Source of the DNA: Bacteroidales bacterium UBA4295
Lineage (GTDB): Bacteria > Bacteroidota > Bacteroidia > Bacteroidales > Paludibacteraceae
Direction: 5' to 3'
NCBI GenBank assembly: GCA_002395805.1
Contig: DGVB01000009.1
Span: 1 to 49,017, forward strand
Length of the DNA stretch: 49,017 nucleotides
A program made the translations under genes and the position numbers. The notes beneath the pieces were generated by a model. It saw only the letters and a program-made list of their open reading frames with translations, ran no database searches and had not been told where the DNA came from. Of the stretch, positions 1 to 8,306 are shown in pieces (positions within the stretch are counted from its first letter, which is position 1; each line of letters begins with the position of its first letter).

Positions 1-694
1 ATTGGAGATACAAATTCGTATAATATGAACGTGTTGGATAATTCTTTGAGGCTTTAATTATATCTTCTTTTCCGATGATATATGACAATCCTGACATTGC
101 CATCAAACCTTTTTGAGCAGACGCCATACAAAAATCGATATTATCTTTCACAACATCCACAGGAATCATGCCTAGAGAAGATGTGGTGTCACTCACAAAG
201 ATTGCTCCATATTTATGCGCCAACGCACCTATTTCTCTGATTGGGTTAAGCACTCCGGTTCCTGTCTCATGGTGGCAGCAATAAACCATCGCCACATCCG
301 AATTCTCCTGTAGTATACGCTCTACATCTGCCAAATTGGGTTGTTCAAAGACAGAGGACTTTAAGTCTATATAGGGCAAATGATACATCTGGCATACTTC
401 AACGGCACGAGAGTTATAGGCTCCGTTGTTCACCACCAGTACTTTCTTGTTTTCGGGCAATAATGAGTTGATACAGATGTCAATATTGATAGTACCAGAA
501 CCACAAAATAATACAGCCGTATATTGATCCGCAGGAGCATGTGCAACTTTTAATAAATCATTCCGTAGCCCTTTCATTAAGCCTGCGAACTCTTTCTCGC
601 GCGGACATATATCCGGCACTACCTGTGCCATCTTGACGGTATCCGTTGTGGTGGATGGTCCCGGATTTAATAATATATTTCGTTTGATCTTCAT
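1..694 (-). CDS. 2-aminoethylphosphonate-type PLP aminotransferase, 3' part cut by window start
   Basis: Class V fold aminotransferase that probably interconverts phosphonoacetaldehyde and 2-aminoethylphosphonate (AEP), the last step of AEP synthesis. The visible 231 residues begin MKIKRNILLNPGPSTTTDTV, the usual start of PhnW-like enzymes (NPGP motif). They contain GSGT (about 64-67), the cofactor Asp in SDTTSS (about 168) and the Schiff-base Lys in SAQKGL (about 194). The ATG overlaps the stop of the preceding decarboxylase gene by 4 bases, so the two are translationally coupled. The C-terminal part lies outside the window. The sequence here is visibly more A+T-rich than the genes from about 5.5 kb on. 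Running after AepX and Ppd, it most likely acts in the biosynthetic direction; a related phosphonate or serine-glyoxylate type transaminase is the alternative. Confidence 0.8.
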   Translation of the reverse strand, partial: MKIKRNILLNPGPSTTTDTVKMAQVVPDICPREKEFAGLMKGLRNDLLKVAHAPADQYTAVLFCGSGTINIDICINSLLPENKKVLVVNNGAYNSRAVEVCQMYHLPYIDLKSSVFEQPNLADVERILQENSDVAMVYCCHHETGTGVLNPIREIGALAHKYGAIFVSDTTSSLGMIPVDVVKDNIDFCMASAQKGLMAMSGLSYIIGKEDIIKASKNYPTRSYYTNLYLQ

Positions 695-1815
695 TGCTGC
701 AACTCTTCCATTAAAGCATTTTTGTTCTGTTGTGGAGTAGTGGTCGGACGACCTAAGTCCTCGCGATTCCCTTTGCACACATTGACATTGATTAGCGAAA
801 CGCCATCTATTACCGCATTGTTCACATGATTCATTGCGCACATCAGCGACATTTGAGTATCTACCGAAATTACATCAGCATACCCCACAGCTTTGGCAAC
901 GGCCTCTACATCTATCTTCTGTCCCACTGTCGGTTGACCTCCTACCGAGTCATGCGCGCCATTATTAAAGACGATGTGCACAAAATTCTTCGGACTATAG
1001 TCACCAATTATCGCCATTCCTCCCATATGCATAAGTAGTGCGCCATCTCCATCAAAGACAATCACGCGTCTATTCGGTTTTTGGAGCGCAATGCCTAATG
1101 CTATTTGCGAGGCATGCCCCATGCTGCCCACGGTCAAGAAATCGTGCGCGTGGCCTTGTCTTTTTGCTTCACGGTACTCGAATAACTCGCGACTGATCAT
1201 TCCTGTTGTCGATACAACAATATCATCCTTACGCAACTTATCCACCACAATCTTAATCGCTTCCTCGCGACCTAAAGGTAATAAGGAAGATATTTGATTC
1301 TGTAATTGATAATCTGCAAACGTTCCCTTTCTCACAATCAGTGCATAGATGCCGTTCGTCTCCTTAATTACACGTAGCGCCTCACCCACTTGTTCTTCCC
1401 AACTCTCATCTAAGACGACATAAGGGATTCCCATAGTTTGCAGCAAAGAGAGCGTCACCTTTCCTTGCTTCACATGTTGCGGTTCGTCATGCACTCCCGG
1501 CTCACCTCGCCAACCTATAACTAATAATAGCGGCATATTATAGACATCGGCATCCATCAAACTAAGCAACGGATTTACTGCATTGCCTTCACCGGAGTTC
1601 TGCATGTACACGCAGCCCGTCTTACCTGTCGCCAAATGATAACCGGCCGCCAAAGCAACGGCTCCTCCTTCGTTGGCCGCAATGATATTGTTCTCGCGCG
1701 CGATGTTATCCGTAATATACGCGCATAGATTCTTCAGCAGCGAATCAGGCACTCCGGCGAAGAAAGACACGCCGCCAGCAAGCAAACGATCTATGAAAAC
1801 TTTCGGTTGAATCAT
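691..1815 (-). CDS. Phosphonopyruvate decarboxylase
   Basis: Thiamine-diphosphate enzyme that pulls the unfavourable PEP mutase reaction forward by decarboxylating phosphonopyruvate to phosphonoacetaldehyde. The open frame extends further upstream, but the ATG at 1815 (MIQPKVFIDRLLAGG) overlaps the aepX stop by 4 bases and matches the usual start, giving 374 residues, the normal family size. Visible marks are the N-terminal FAGVPDSLLK segment, the ANEGGAVALAAGYHLATGK stretch carrying the cofactor-activating Glu, and the ThDP/Mg motif GDGALL ... NNGAHDSVGGQP near the C terminus. Sulfopyruvate decarboxylase is a close relative, but the flanking PEP mutase and AEP-type transaminase settle the assignment. 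Confidence 0.9.
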   Translation of the reverse strand: MIQPKVFIDRLLAGGVSFFAGVPDSLLKNLCAYITDNIARENNIIAANEGGAVALAAGYHLATGKTGCVYMQNSGEGNAVNPLLSLMDADVYNMPLLLVIGWRGEPGVHDEPQHVKQGKVTLSLLQTMGIPYVVLDESWEEQVGEALRVIKETNGIYALIVRKGTFADYQLQNQISSLLPLGREEAIKIVVDKLRKDDIVVSTTGMISRELFEYREAKRQGHAHDFLTVGSMGHASQIALGIALQKPNRRVIVFDGDGALLMHMGGMAIIGDYSPKNFVHIVFNNGAHDSVGGQPTVGQKIDVEAVAKAVGYADVISVDTQMSLMCAMNHVNNAVIDGVSLINVNVCKGNREDLGRPTTTPQQNKNALMEELQQ

Positions 1816-3125
1816 TGTTTCGTACCGGGAATTAACGTCAATATCTCTTTTATCGGCATGCAATACTCTTCGCTTGCCTCTTTGCAGCGACCATGCTCCA
1901 ATATTGATTCCGCACAATGAACCATCGCCGGATAAGCCGAACGCAACAAATGGTTCGCATAAATCACTATATTCACACCCCACTCTGCAAACTCATCTTC
2001 CGTGATATGATTGAATGTCGTCGGCACTACCACTATCGGCGTGTGAGTATCTTTCTCACGGAAACGCAGGCAGAACTCTTTGATATCTTCTCCGTCCTTG
2101 TTCCTCGAGTGAATCATGATTCCGTCTGCTCCTGCTGCCACGTACGCAGAAGCACGCTCCAAAGCATCCTCCACCGACTTGCCGGCAATCAGCGACTCCA
2201 CACGCGCAATAATCATGAAATCTTGCGTCACTTGCGCTGCCTTTCCAATCCGGATCTTATCGCAGAAGCCTTCAATCGTATCCTGAGTTTGCTTGGCTTC
2301 AGTTCCAAAAAGCGAGTTTTGCTTCAATCCTACTTTGTCTTCAATAATCACAGCCGATATTCCCAGACGCTCCAAGGTACGTACCATGAATGGGAAATGC
2401 TCCGGTTTACCACCTGTATCGCCATCGAAAATAACAGGTTTTGTTGTTACCTCCAAGGTATCATTCAAATCATGCAGACGAGTAGTCAAGTCAACTGCCT
2501 CAATATCCGGTTTACCTTTACTCGTCGAATCGGTGAGCGAAGAAGCCCACATACCATCGAACTCAAGTGTTTTGTTACCTTTCTGAATACTGGTATTCTC
2601 TATAATTAACCCTGTCAAACCACTATGGCTCTCAAGAATACGCACTATTGGCTTTGCCGTAATTAGCCTCCGTAAAGTCTTCATTCGTGCTTGAGGAGTC
2701 GTTCCCATCTTCGCAAATTCTTCTGCCAGACTCGTGGACGAGATACCTTTCGTATAAGGAATCTCTATTACCTCTCCGCCTAATGCCTTCATCACTTGGA
2801 ATACTTCTTCGCGGAGATACTTATTCGGACCTTCTTTCCAGTCATCACCATGAATTATATAGTCCGGTTTGTATTTCTTCAAATTGGGTACATAACTCCA
2901 TTCGTCTTGCGGAACAACACGGCTAACACCGCGGATATTCTCAACTACGTTTTTGCGTTGATCGTAACTTAGATACGGTAAACGCTTGTGGGTTGCTATC
3001 GCTCTGTCTGTAAACAAGCCTATAATGACATCGCCATATTTAGCACCTTCTGCGATAATATTTATTAATCCCGGGTGCATAATATCGGCAATCATTCCAA
3101 GATATACTATTTTATTTTTACTCAT
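1812..3125 (-). CDS. aepX: Cytidylyltransferase-like / phosphoenolpyruvate mutase fusion
   Basis: Makes the C-P bond by rearranging phosphoenolpyruvate to phosphonopyruvate. The 437-residue protein has two parts. Residues 1 to about 125 resemble a CTP-transfer-like nucleotidyltransferase (LGMIADIMHPG, then HGDDWKEGP and ISSTSL). Residues about 150-430 are a PEP mutase/isocitrate lyase barrel with FDGDTGGKPEHF and the mutase signature EDK-x5-NS at about 261. The nucleotidyltransferase HxGH motif reads H17-P-G-L20, so the second His is missing; the domain may be inactive or altered. The gene follows kdsC after 11 bases and overlaps the decarboxylase gene by 4. The N-terminal domain could activate the phosphonate as a CMP ester, but that is inference. 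Mutase call is secure; function of the front domain is open. Confidence 0.92.
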   Translation of the reverse strand: MSKNKIVYLGMIADIMHPGLINIIAEGAKYGDVIIGLFTDRAIATHKRLPYLSYDQRKNVVENIRGVSRVVPQDEWSYVPNLKKYKPDYIIHGDDWKEGPNKYLREEVFQVMKALGGEVIEIPYTKGISSTSLAEEFAKMGTTPQARMKTLRRLITAKPIVRILESHSGLTGLIIENTSIQKGNKTLEFDGMWASSLTDSTSKGKPDIEAVDLTTRLHDLNDTLEVTTKPVIFDGDTGGKPEHFPFMVRTLERLGISAVIIEDKVGLKQNSLFGTEAKQTQDTIEGFCDKIRIGKAAQVTQDFMIIARVESLIAGKSVEDALERASAYVAAGADGIMIHSRNKDGEDIKEFCLRFREKDTHTPIVVVPTTFNHITEDEFAEWGVNIVIYANHLLRSAYPAMVHCAESILEHGRCKEASEEYCMPIKEILTLIPGTKQ

Positions 3126-3136
3126 ATCTCCTTTAT

Positions 3137-3643
3137 TTAAATTTTCTCTAAAATCTCATCGCATAATTCTCGGATAGCACCGTCGCCGCCTCGGTGCGCC
3201 AGAACACGGGCACCCGGGATGGCCCTCACCTCGGGCATTGCATTCGGTGGACAGGCGGCTATACCTCCGGCTTTGGCTATCGCCGTAAGGATGTCAATAT
3301 CATTGATATCATCGCCCACATAGCACACATTCTCCAAACCGATTCCCAACTCATCGCAAATCTTTTGCGCCGCTTGCAATTTTGTCAGGCAGTTGGGATT
3401 AACCTTACTGCCCACGCCCAGATACAGATACTTCAACTTCAGTTTCTCTGCCCGAGCTTTGACTATCGCGCTATTCTCAGACGTCAGTATACCGCACGGA
3501 ATACCAGACTGCTGCAGACACACCATACCCATCCCGTCATACACGCAAAAACGCTTCAACTCTTCTCCGCTTGCACCGTAGTACATGCCGCCGTCGGTAA
3601 GGCAACCATCGACATCTGTCAAAAACAACTTAACCTTTTTCAT
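3137..3643 (-). CDS. kdsC: 3-deoxy-D-manno-octulosonate 8-phosphate phosphatase (KdsC-like HAD)
   Basis: HAD phosphatase expected to dephosphorylate Kdo-8-phosphate in the cytosol. From the ATG at 3643 it has 168 residues, typical for the tetrameric C0-type KdsC with no cap domain. It shows DVDGCLTDG (nucleophile and acid Asp), a Thr/Ser in GILTSENS, a Lys in KLQAAQ, and the metal-binding GDDINDI. A TTG at 3652 overlapping the kdsD stop would add three residues (MSN) and cannot be excluded. The neighbours kdsD upstream and, in another operon of this window, kdsB support the Kdo pathway. A sialic-acid type (NeuA C-domain) phosphatase is the main alternative. Confidence 0.85.
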   Translation of the reverse strand: MKKVKLFLTDVDGCLTDGGMYYGASGEELKRFCVYDGMGMVCLQQSGIPCGILTSENSAIVKARAEKLKLKYLYLGVGSKVNPNCLTKLQAAQKICDELGIGLENVCYVGDDINDIDILTAIAKAGGIAACPPNAMPEVRAIPGARVLAHRGGDGAIRELCDEILEKI

Positions 3644-3648
3644 ATTGC

Positions 3649-4680
3649 TCAATGATAAAACCTCGTGCCGGGGAGGCAGGAGAAGGAGTCCACTACTCCC
3701 ACTACGTGGGGATTTGTTATTTGTGATTTGTCATTGATGTTTTCTTCTACAACTATCAGGGTGTGGATGGAGTGGTGGTTCATCTTTTCGCCCGCCTCGA
3801 CGATCTTGGCATCCTTGGAGATCGTTTTGGGATTTCGGGACATGATCTCGGATACCGGTGTGTCAAAGAACGAAGCGCCCAGCCGCTGCATCGCACGACG
3901 GATGTCTCCATCCGTTATTATTCCTACAAGGCGGGCATTCGTAATTCGTAATTCGTAATTCGTAATTTCCTCCACCACAATCCCTATACCCAACGTACCC
4001 TTCGTTACAATCTCGATTGCCTCGCTCATCGGCATTTCGGGAGAGAGGAACGGCAGGTTTTCGGTAAACATGACGTCCTCCACTTTCGCCAGCAGTTTGC
4101 GTCCGAGGTCTCCTCCCGGATGCAAGGCCGCAAAGTCTGTCGGCTGAAAATGCTTCGCTTCCACGAGTGCGCAAGCCAAGGCATCGCCCATCGCTAATGT
4201 AGCTGTAGTGGATGCCGTCGGAACAAGATTCAGCGGATCCGCCTCGCGCGAAACAGATATATTGAGATGAACCGCCGAGTATTTGGCAAGCAGACTCTCG
4301 TCGCTGGACGACATGCCTATAATGGCAATGCCTTTCGCCTGAATGAGCGGCAGGAAACGCAGGAGTTCTTCTGTAGCGCCGGAATAGGAGATCGCCATCA
4401 CAAGGTCTTCCGCAGACAACATTCCCAAATCGCCGTGATACGCGTCAAGTGGGTTCAGGAAGAAAGCCGGTGTACCGGTAGAAGCCAGCGTAGCTGCTAT
4501 CTTCGAACCTATATGTCCGGATTTGCCTACACCGGTCACTACGATCTTGCCTTTGCAAGCCCGGATGAGTTCCACAGCTTGAAGGAAATGTTCGTCCAGA
4601 CGCGTCTCAAGACTCTCTATAGCCGCAGCCTCTGTCTGCAGACATTCCGTTGCTCTTTGTATAATCGGATTTTCTTTCAT
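3649..4680 (-). CDS. kdsD: D-arabinose 5-phosphate isomerase (KdsD/KpsF) with two in-frame repeat inserts
   Basis: Isomerises ribulose 5-phosphate to arabinose 5-phosphate for Kdo synthesis. The 343 residues comprise an SIS domain (GVGKSGHIGSKIAATLASTGTPAFF and SYSGATEELL) and two CBS motifs (MFTENLPFL..., IMSRNPKTI...). The tandem CBS part is interrupted twice by translations of 7-bp repeat arrays: about residues 238-247 (TNYELRITNA, in CBS 1) and 315-323 (DKSQITN, in CBS 2). Both lie just before a GI(I/V)TDG or GVVDS strand, i.e. in the same loop of the two repeats. The C terminus (DSFSCLPGTRFYH) is unlike the usual HDLL ending. The ATG overlaps the cytidylyltransferase gene stop by 4 bases. 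Confidence 0.88.
   Translation of the reverse strand: MKENPIIQRATECLQTEAAAIESLETRLDEHFLQAVELIRACKGKIVVTGVGKSGHIGSKIAATLASTGTPAFFLNPLDAYHGDLGMLSAEDLVMAISYSGATEELLRFLPLIQAKGIAIIGMSSSDESLLAKYSAVHLNISVSREADPLNLVPTASTTATLAMGDALACALVEAKHFQPTDFAALHPGGDLGRKLLAKVEDVMFTENLPFLSPEMPMSEAIEIVTKGTLGIGIVVEEITNYELRITNARLVGIITDGDIRRAMQRLGASFFDTPVSEIMSRNPKTISKDAKIVEAGEKMNHHSIHTLIVVEENINDKSQITNPHVVGVVDSFSCLPGTRFYH
3711..3738 (-). repeat. Heptamer array (ATTTGTT type) in kdsD CBS 2
   Basis: GATTTGT TATTTGT GATTTGT CATTGAT; read on the minus strand as INDKSQITN. Confidence 0.75.
3937..3969 (-). repeat. Heptamer array (GTAATTC type) in kdsD CBS 1
   Basis: GTAATTC three times, then GTAATTT; read on the minus strand as ITNYELRITNA. 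Confidence 0.88.
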
Positions 4681-5381
4681 AAATCTTCTTTGTAAGTTAT
4701 TTTGCGGTTGGCTTCCTCACCGGCAACGATATAAATCGGGTGTCTCGATTCGTATTTGCGCACAATACCGGCATCGTCGGTAGCGATAATCTCATCTTCC
4801 GCCAAGGCGCGCATATACGCGCTCGCGAGCACATTCATATGAAACGCTTGGGGCGTCTGCGCACGCATGAATTCACTTCTATTGCAGACCACTTTTACTT
4901 CCCTTCCTTCAGAAAGAGACTGAGGGAAGGCTTCTACCTTGTACAAGGTATCCGTCACAGGCACAGCTACAGTGACCGCTTCGTGCTTCTCCAATGCCTC
5001 CGCTACATCGGCAATAATACGTTGCGAAACGAAAGGTCTGGCAGCGTCGTGCAGCCAGAGGCTGATTTCCGAATGCTGATTGTTGACATCCATATACGCC
5101 AAGATGGCATGCCAGGAAGACTCCCATCGTTCGGCTCCGCCGGGGATGATCTTCACCACTTTACGCCATTCGTTCCTTTCGCATATTTGTTTGGCCTCAT
5201 CCATCCATTCGGGGTGCATGACAATTGCTATCTCGTCAATCGCCGGAGCCAGCTCGAATGCATCCACAGCGTGCTCCAAAACCGTCCGTCCGTCTTCCAG
5301 AGGCAGCAACTGCTTCGGAGTGTTACCTCCTACTCTGCTGCCCATACCGCCGGCTAACAGGACTGCAATATTTCGTCGCAT
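4677..5381 (-). CDS. IspD-family cytidylyltransferase
   Basis: Nucleotidyltransferase of the IspD/TarI type, transferring CMP from CTP to a phosphorylated polyol. Motifs: LLAGGMGSRVGGNTPKQLLPL (CTP binding), WLHDAARPFV, a Lys region VCNRSEFMRAQTPQAF, TDDAGIV, and a C-terminal GEEANRKITYKEDL. From the ATG at 5381 it has 234 residues, the usual family length; an ATG at 5399 (MGTTRN) is possible but would leave only a very short leader after the promoter at 5419-5449. It heads an operon with kdsD, kdsC and the AEP genes rather than isoprenoid genes (dxr is 30 kb away), so it may be the housekeeping MEP cytidylyltransferase or a paralogue activating a surface-sugar or phosphonate precursor. The substrate cannot be read from sequence. 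Confidence 0.75.
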   Translation of the reverse strand: MRRNIAVLLAGGMGSRVGGNTPKQLLPLEDGRTVLEHAVDAFELAPAIDEIAIVMHPEWMDEAKQICERNEWRKVVKIIPGGAERWESSWHAILAYMDVNNQHSEISLWLHDAARPFVSQRIIADVAEALEKHEAVTVAVPVTDTLYKVEAFPQSLSEGREVKVVCNRSEFMRAQTPQAFHMNVLASAYMRALAEDEIIATDDAGIVRKYESRHPIYIVAGEEANRKITYKEDL

Positions 5382-5418
5382 ATTTCTCGTAGTGCCCATA
5401 TATATCCAAATTACGGTG

Positions 5419-5449
5419 CAAAGGTACAAAAAAAAATGAATCCGCCCAA
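5419..5449 (-). promoter_or_regulatory. Bacteroidota-type promoter of the Kdo/phosphonate operon
   Basis: On the minus strand, TTGG (5446-5449), 19 bases, then TACCTTTG (5419-5426). This fits the TTG-N19-TAnnTTTG form seen at the other intergenic regions of the window and lies 20-38 bases upstream of the two candidate ATGs of the cytidylyltransferase gene. Confidence 0.65.
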
Positions 5450-5486
5450 CTTTTTTAAGTAAAAATGCTATAAATAGCAGTTTTTC

Positions 5487-5518
5487 TTTGCATATATGCA
5501 AAAATTATTGTACCTTTG
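5487..5518 (+). promoter_or_regulatory. Bacteroidota-type promoter of the heptose operon
   Basis: TTTGC at 5487-5491 and TACCTTTG at 5511-5518 with 19 bases between TTGC and TA. It is divergent from the promoter at 5419-5449 and precedes the glycosyltransferase GTG at 5545 by 26 bases. Confidence 0.7.
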
Positions 5519-5544
5519 CGCTCAAATTATAAATTTGCGTTAGT

Positions 5545-6690
5545 GTGCGTATAGGAATATTAGGAACAAGTTGGCCTTACAGAGGCGGTCTGACCGCCTT
5601 CAACGAGCGCTTGGCACGTCAGTTTGCGGCAGAGGGAAATGAGGTGGATATCTTCACCTTCACGATGCAATATCCGGACTTTCTCTTTCCGGGCAAGACC
5701 CAGTATTCGGACCTGCCGAAGCCGGAGGACCTGCGTATCACGCGCACGATGAACAGCATCGGACCGCTCTCATGGATCAAGACCGCACGTGCGATCAAAA
5801 AGGCGGGCATCCAAATGTTAATCATCAAATTCTGGATTCCTCTGATGGCTCCGTGTTTGGGCACTATCGCCCGTCTATGCAGGAGAAACGGCATTGAAGT
5901 GGTGTCCATTTTAGATAACGTCATCCCGCACGAACCGCATTTCTGGGACAAATGGTTGATACGCTATTATATCGGCAGCGTGGACCGTTTTGTAGCGATG
6001 TCGGCCAGCGTACAGGAGGACTGCCGCCGTTTCCTGCCGGAAGAAAAGAAGGGACTTGTGGCTCTGTCGCCCCACCCGCTTTACGACAATTTCGGAGAAC
6101 CCGTAGAGAAAAGCGAGGCACGAAAGATATTAAGTCTGCCGCAGGACAAGACACTGCTACTATTCTTCGGATTTATCCGGGACTACAAGGGCTTGGATCT
6201 GTTGATGAAAGCCTATGCGAAGGTACTAAGTGACCAAGGACCAAGGACCAAGGATTTGCTGTTAGTTGTGGCAGGGGAATTTTACAATAACGGCGAGCAA
6301 TATACGGCGTTGGAAAACGAATTAGGGCTCAAAGGCGCCATCGAATGGAGAACGGACTTTATTCCTGACGATCAAGTGAGGTATTATTTCTCGGCAGCCG
6401 ACCTTATCGTACAACCCTACAAAACCGCGACACAAAGCGGCGTGACGCAAATAGCCTACCATTTCGAGCGCCCGATGCTGGTAACGAACGTAGGCGGTCT
6501 CGCAGAGATTGTACCGGACGGAAAAGTGGGTTATGTATGCGCCGTCAACAAAGACGATATCGCACGGGCGATAAAAGCGTTCGCCGCAATGGACAAAGAA
6601 TCGCGGGAGAAGCTATTCAGCAACAATATAAAGACAGAGAAAGAAAAATACGCATGGAACAAAATGACTAAAGTCATTTGTGATTTATGA
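5545..6690 (+). CDS. GT4-like family glycosyltransferase with an in-frame heptamer insert
   Basis: Retaining GT-B glycosyltransferase, probably adding a sugar to a cell-surface glycan. The 381 residues start at a GTG (RIGILGTSWPYRGGLTAFNERLA, the glycine-rich acceptor-side loop). The donor domain has LLLFFGFIRDYKGLDLL and ends with the GT4 region QPYKTATQSGVTQIAYHFERPMLVTNVGGLAEIV. Residues about 229-238 (SDQGPRTKDL) are the translation of a GACCAAG heptamer array and extend the loop before a core strand (LLLVVAGE). The last residues and stop codon (VICDL) fall in another heptamer array that continues to the next gene. It precedes hddA by 24 bases; a role in heptose or O-glycan transfer is inference. 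Confidence 0.8.
   Translation: MRIGILGTSWPYRGGLTAFNERLARQFAAEGNEVDIFTFTMQYPDFLFPGKTQYSDLPKPEDLRITRTMNSIGPLSWIKTARAIKKAGIQMLIIKFWIPLMAPCLGTIARLCRRNGIEVVSILDNVIPHEPHFWDKWLIRYYIGSVDRFVAMSASVQEDCRRFLPEEKKGLVALSPHPLYDNFGEPVEKSEARKILSLPQDKTLLLFFGFIRDYKGLDLLMKAYAKVLSDQGPRTKDLLLVVAGEFYNNGEQYTALENELGLKGAIEWRTDFIPDDQVRYYFSAADLIVQPYKTATQSGVTQIAYHFERPMLVTNVGGLAEIVPDGKVGYVCAVNKDDIARAIKAFAAMDKESREKLFSNNIKTEKEKYAWNKMTKVICDL
6230..6257 (+). repeat. Heptamer array (GACCAAG type) in the glycosyltransferase gene
   Basis: Three GACCAAG units (21 bases, seven codons) then GATTTG; read as SDQGPRTKDL. Confidence 0.85.
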
Positions 6691-6714
6691 TTTGTAATTT
6701 GTGATTTGTAATAT
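6674..6714 (+). repeat. Heptamer array (GATTTGT type) between glycosyltransferase and hddA
   Basis: CATTTGT GATTTAT GATTTGT AATTTGT GATTTGT AATATAT; begins in the last five codons of the upstream gene and ends at the hddA ATG. Confidence 0.85.
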
Positions 6715-7740
6715 ATGATCATACGAAGTAAAGCACCTTTACGGCTAGGTTTGGCCGGCGGCGGCACCGATGTATCGCCCTACTCTGACCTCTACGGCGG
6801 AGCTATTCTGAATGCAACGATATCGTTGTATGCCTATACCACTATCGAACCGCTTGAGAGCGGCAAGATCGTTTTCTCTTCGCCAGACGCGGGCCTGGAA
6901 GAAGTGTATGAGAGTTGCGAAGAGCTGGACACAAAGGGTTATTTTGTACTCGCCAAGGGAGTATATAACCGCGTGGTGAAGGACTTCGCGCACCGCCCTC
7001 TGTCCTTCCGCATCACCAGCCATGTCGATTCTCCGGCAGGTAGCGGTTTAGGTACTTCCAGTACGCTGGTAGTCAGCATCTTAGGTGCTTTTTCCGAATG
7101 GCTCAAACTACCGTTGGGAGAATACGACCTCGCGCGTCTGGCCTATGAGATAGAGCGAATCGATTTAGGTATGGCGGGCGGCAAACAGGACCAATATGCC
7201 GCCACTTTCGGAGGGTTCAACTACATGCAGTTCCTCCAGGACGACAAAGTGATCGTCAACCCGCTTCGTATTCGTCAGCGGTACCAGGACGAGTTGGCTC
7301 ATAACCTGCTGCTCTATTACACCGAGACCAGCCATGTATCCGCCGAGATCATACAAGGTCAGATAGACAATGTGAAGGCGAAGAACAACAAGTCCATCGA
7401 GGCGATGCACCAGCTCAAAGAGCAAGCGGTGATGATGAAAGAGAGTTTGCTGAGAGGCGACATCGATGCTATCGGCAAAGTGCTTCATTTCGGATGGGAG
7501 CATAAGAAAAAGACCGCTTCGGGTATTACGAATCCTCTGTTGGACGATATCTATCGCACGGCTATCGAAGCGGGTGCGACGGGCGGCAAAGTGAGCGGCG
7601 CAGGCGGCGGAGGATTTATGTTCTTCTACTGCCCCAGGACAAGCCGGTATGCGGTAGAGAAAGCGCTTTGCGAGCGATTCTCCGGCCAAGTGAAACGATA
7701 TGAATTTACACAGGAAGGATTAAAGACATGGACACTATAA
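6715..7740 (+). CDS. hddA: D-glycero-alpha-D-manno-heptose 7-phosphate kinase
   Basis: GHMP kinase phosphorylating C1 of D-glycero-D-manno-heptose 7-phosphate to give the alpha-1,7-bisphosphate. The 341 residues show RSKAPLRLGLAGGGTDVSPY at the N terminus (diagnostic of this GHMP subgroup), the ATP loop SPAGSGLGTSSTLVVSI, and the C-terminal GATGGKVSGAGGGGFMFFY. Its stop lies 12 bases inside gmhA. The set hddA, gmhA and hddC-gmhB places it in the GDP-heptose rather than ADP-heptose route. The ATG immediately follows a TTTGTAAT heptamer array. Confidence 0.9.
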   Translation: MIIRSKAPLRLGLAGGGTDVSPYSDLYGGAILNATISLYAYTTIEPLESGKIVFSSPDAGLEEVYESCEELDTKGYFVLAKGVYNRVVKDFAHRPLSFRITSHVDSPAGSGLGTSSTLVVSILGAFSEWLKLPLGEYDLARLAYEIERIDLGMAGGKQDQYAATFGGFNYMQFLQDDKVIVNPLRIRQRYQDELAHNLLLYYTETSHVSAEIIQGQIDNVKAKNNKSIEAMHQLKEQAVMMKESLLRGDIDAIGKVLHFGWEHKKKTASGITNPLLDDIYRTAIEAGATGGKVSGAGGGGFMFFYCPRTSRYAVEKALCERFSGQVKRYEFTQEGLKTWTL

Positions 7741-8306
7741 AACACGCTATCGAAGCCAGTATTGCTACCAAACAGCAGATTTTGAACAACCCTGCTCTGC
7801 TGGGTTCAATCCAGGCGGTGGCACAAGTAATGATTGATGCCTTGCGCGAGGGCAAGCGCATCCTATGGTGCGGCAACGGCGGCAGCGCAGCCGACGCGCA
7901 ACATCTGGCAGCAGAGCTGTCCGGACGATTCTATTACGACCGTCCGCCTCTCAACTCCGAGGCGATGCATTGCAACACCTCGTACCTCACCGCCGTGGCG
8001 AACGACTACGGCTATGATCTGATCTATTCGCGCATGATAGACGGTGCGTGCCATCCGGGCGACGTGCTGGTAGGCATCTCCACTTCCGGCAACTCGAAGA
8101 ACATCTGCAATGCGTTCCGCAAAGCGAAAGAGTTGGGTGTTATTACCGTGGCTATGACCGGTGCAAGCGGCGGGGAGATGAAGGAGATGGCGGACTACCT
8201 GCTCAATGTGCCTTCTACCGACACACCGCGTATCCAGGAGAGCCATATTATGCTCGGCCATATCATTTGCGAAATCGTCGAAGCGCAACTCTTCCCCCGT
8301 GTTTAG
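7728..8306 (+). CDS. gmhA: Phosphoheptose isomerase
   Basis: SIS-domain enzyme converting sedoheptulose 7-phosphate to D-glycero-D-manno-heptose 7-phosphate, the first step of the pathway. The 192 residues include WCGNGGSAADAQHLAAELSGRFYYDR, the substrate loop GISTSGNSKN and a C-terminal active-site helix ESHIMLGHIICEIVE. It overlaps hddA upstream by 13 bases and the hddC-gmhB start downstream by 8 bases. Confidence 0.93.
   Translation: MDTIKHAIEASIATKQQILNNPALLGSIQAVAQVMIDALREGKRILWCGNGGSAADAQHLAAELSGRFYYDRPPLNSEAMHCNTSYLTAVANDYGYDLIYSRMIDGACHPGDVLVGISTSGNSKNICNAFRKAKELGVITVAMTGASGGEMKEMADYLLNVPSTDTPRIQESHIMLGHIICEIVEAQLFPRV

Noticed and set aside
1816..1983. Longer start of the phosphonopyruvate decarboxylase
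   Set aside because: The extra 56 residues overlap the conserved end of aepX; the ATG at 1815 fits the family and the 4-base overlap.
3649..3740. Frameshift at the 3' end of kdsD
   Set aside because: The tail is unusual, but neither other frame restores the usual HDLL ending, so there is no clear evidence of a frameshift.
5382..5501. Longer start for the IspD-like gene (MHICKEKLLF...)
   Set aside because: These codons run through the promoter and do not match the family; the start is placed at 5381 (or 5399).
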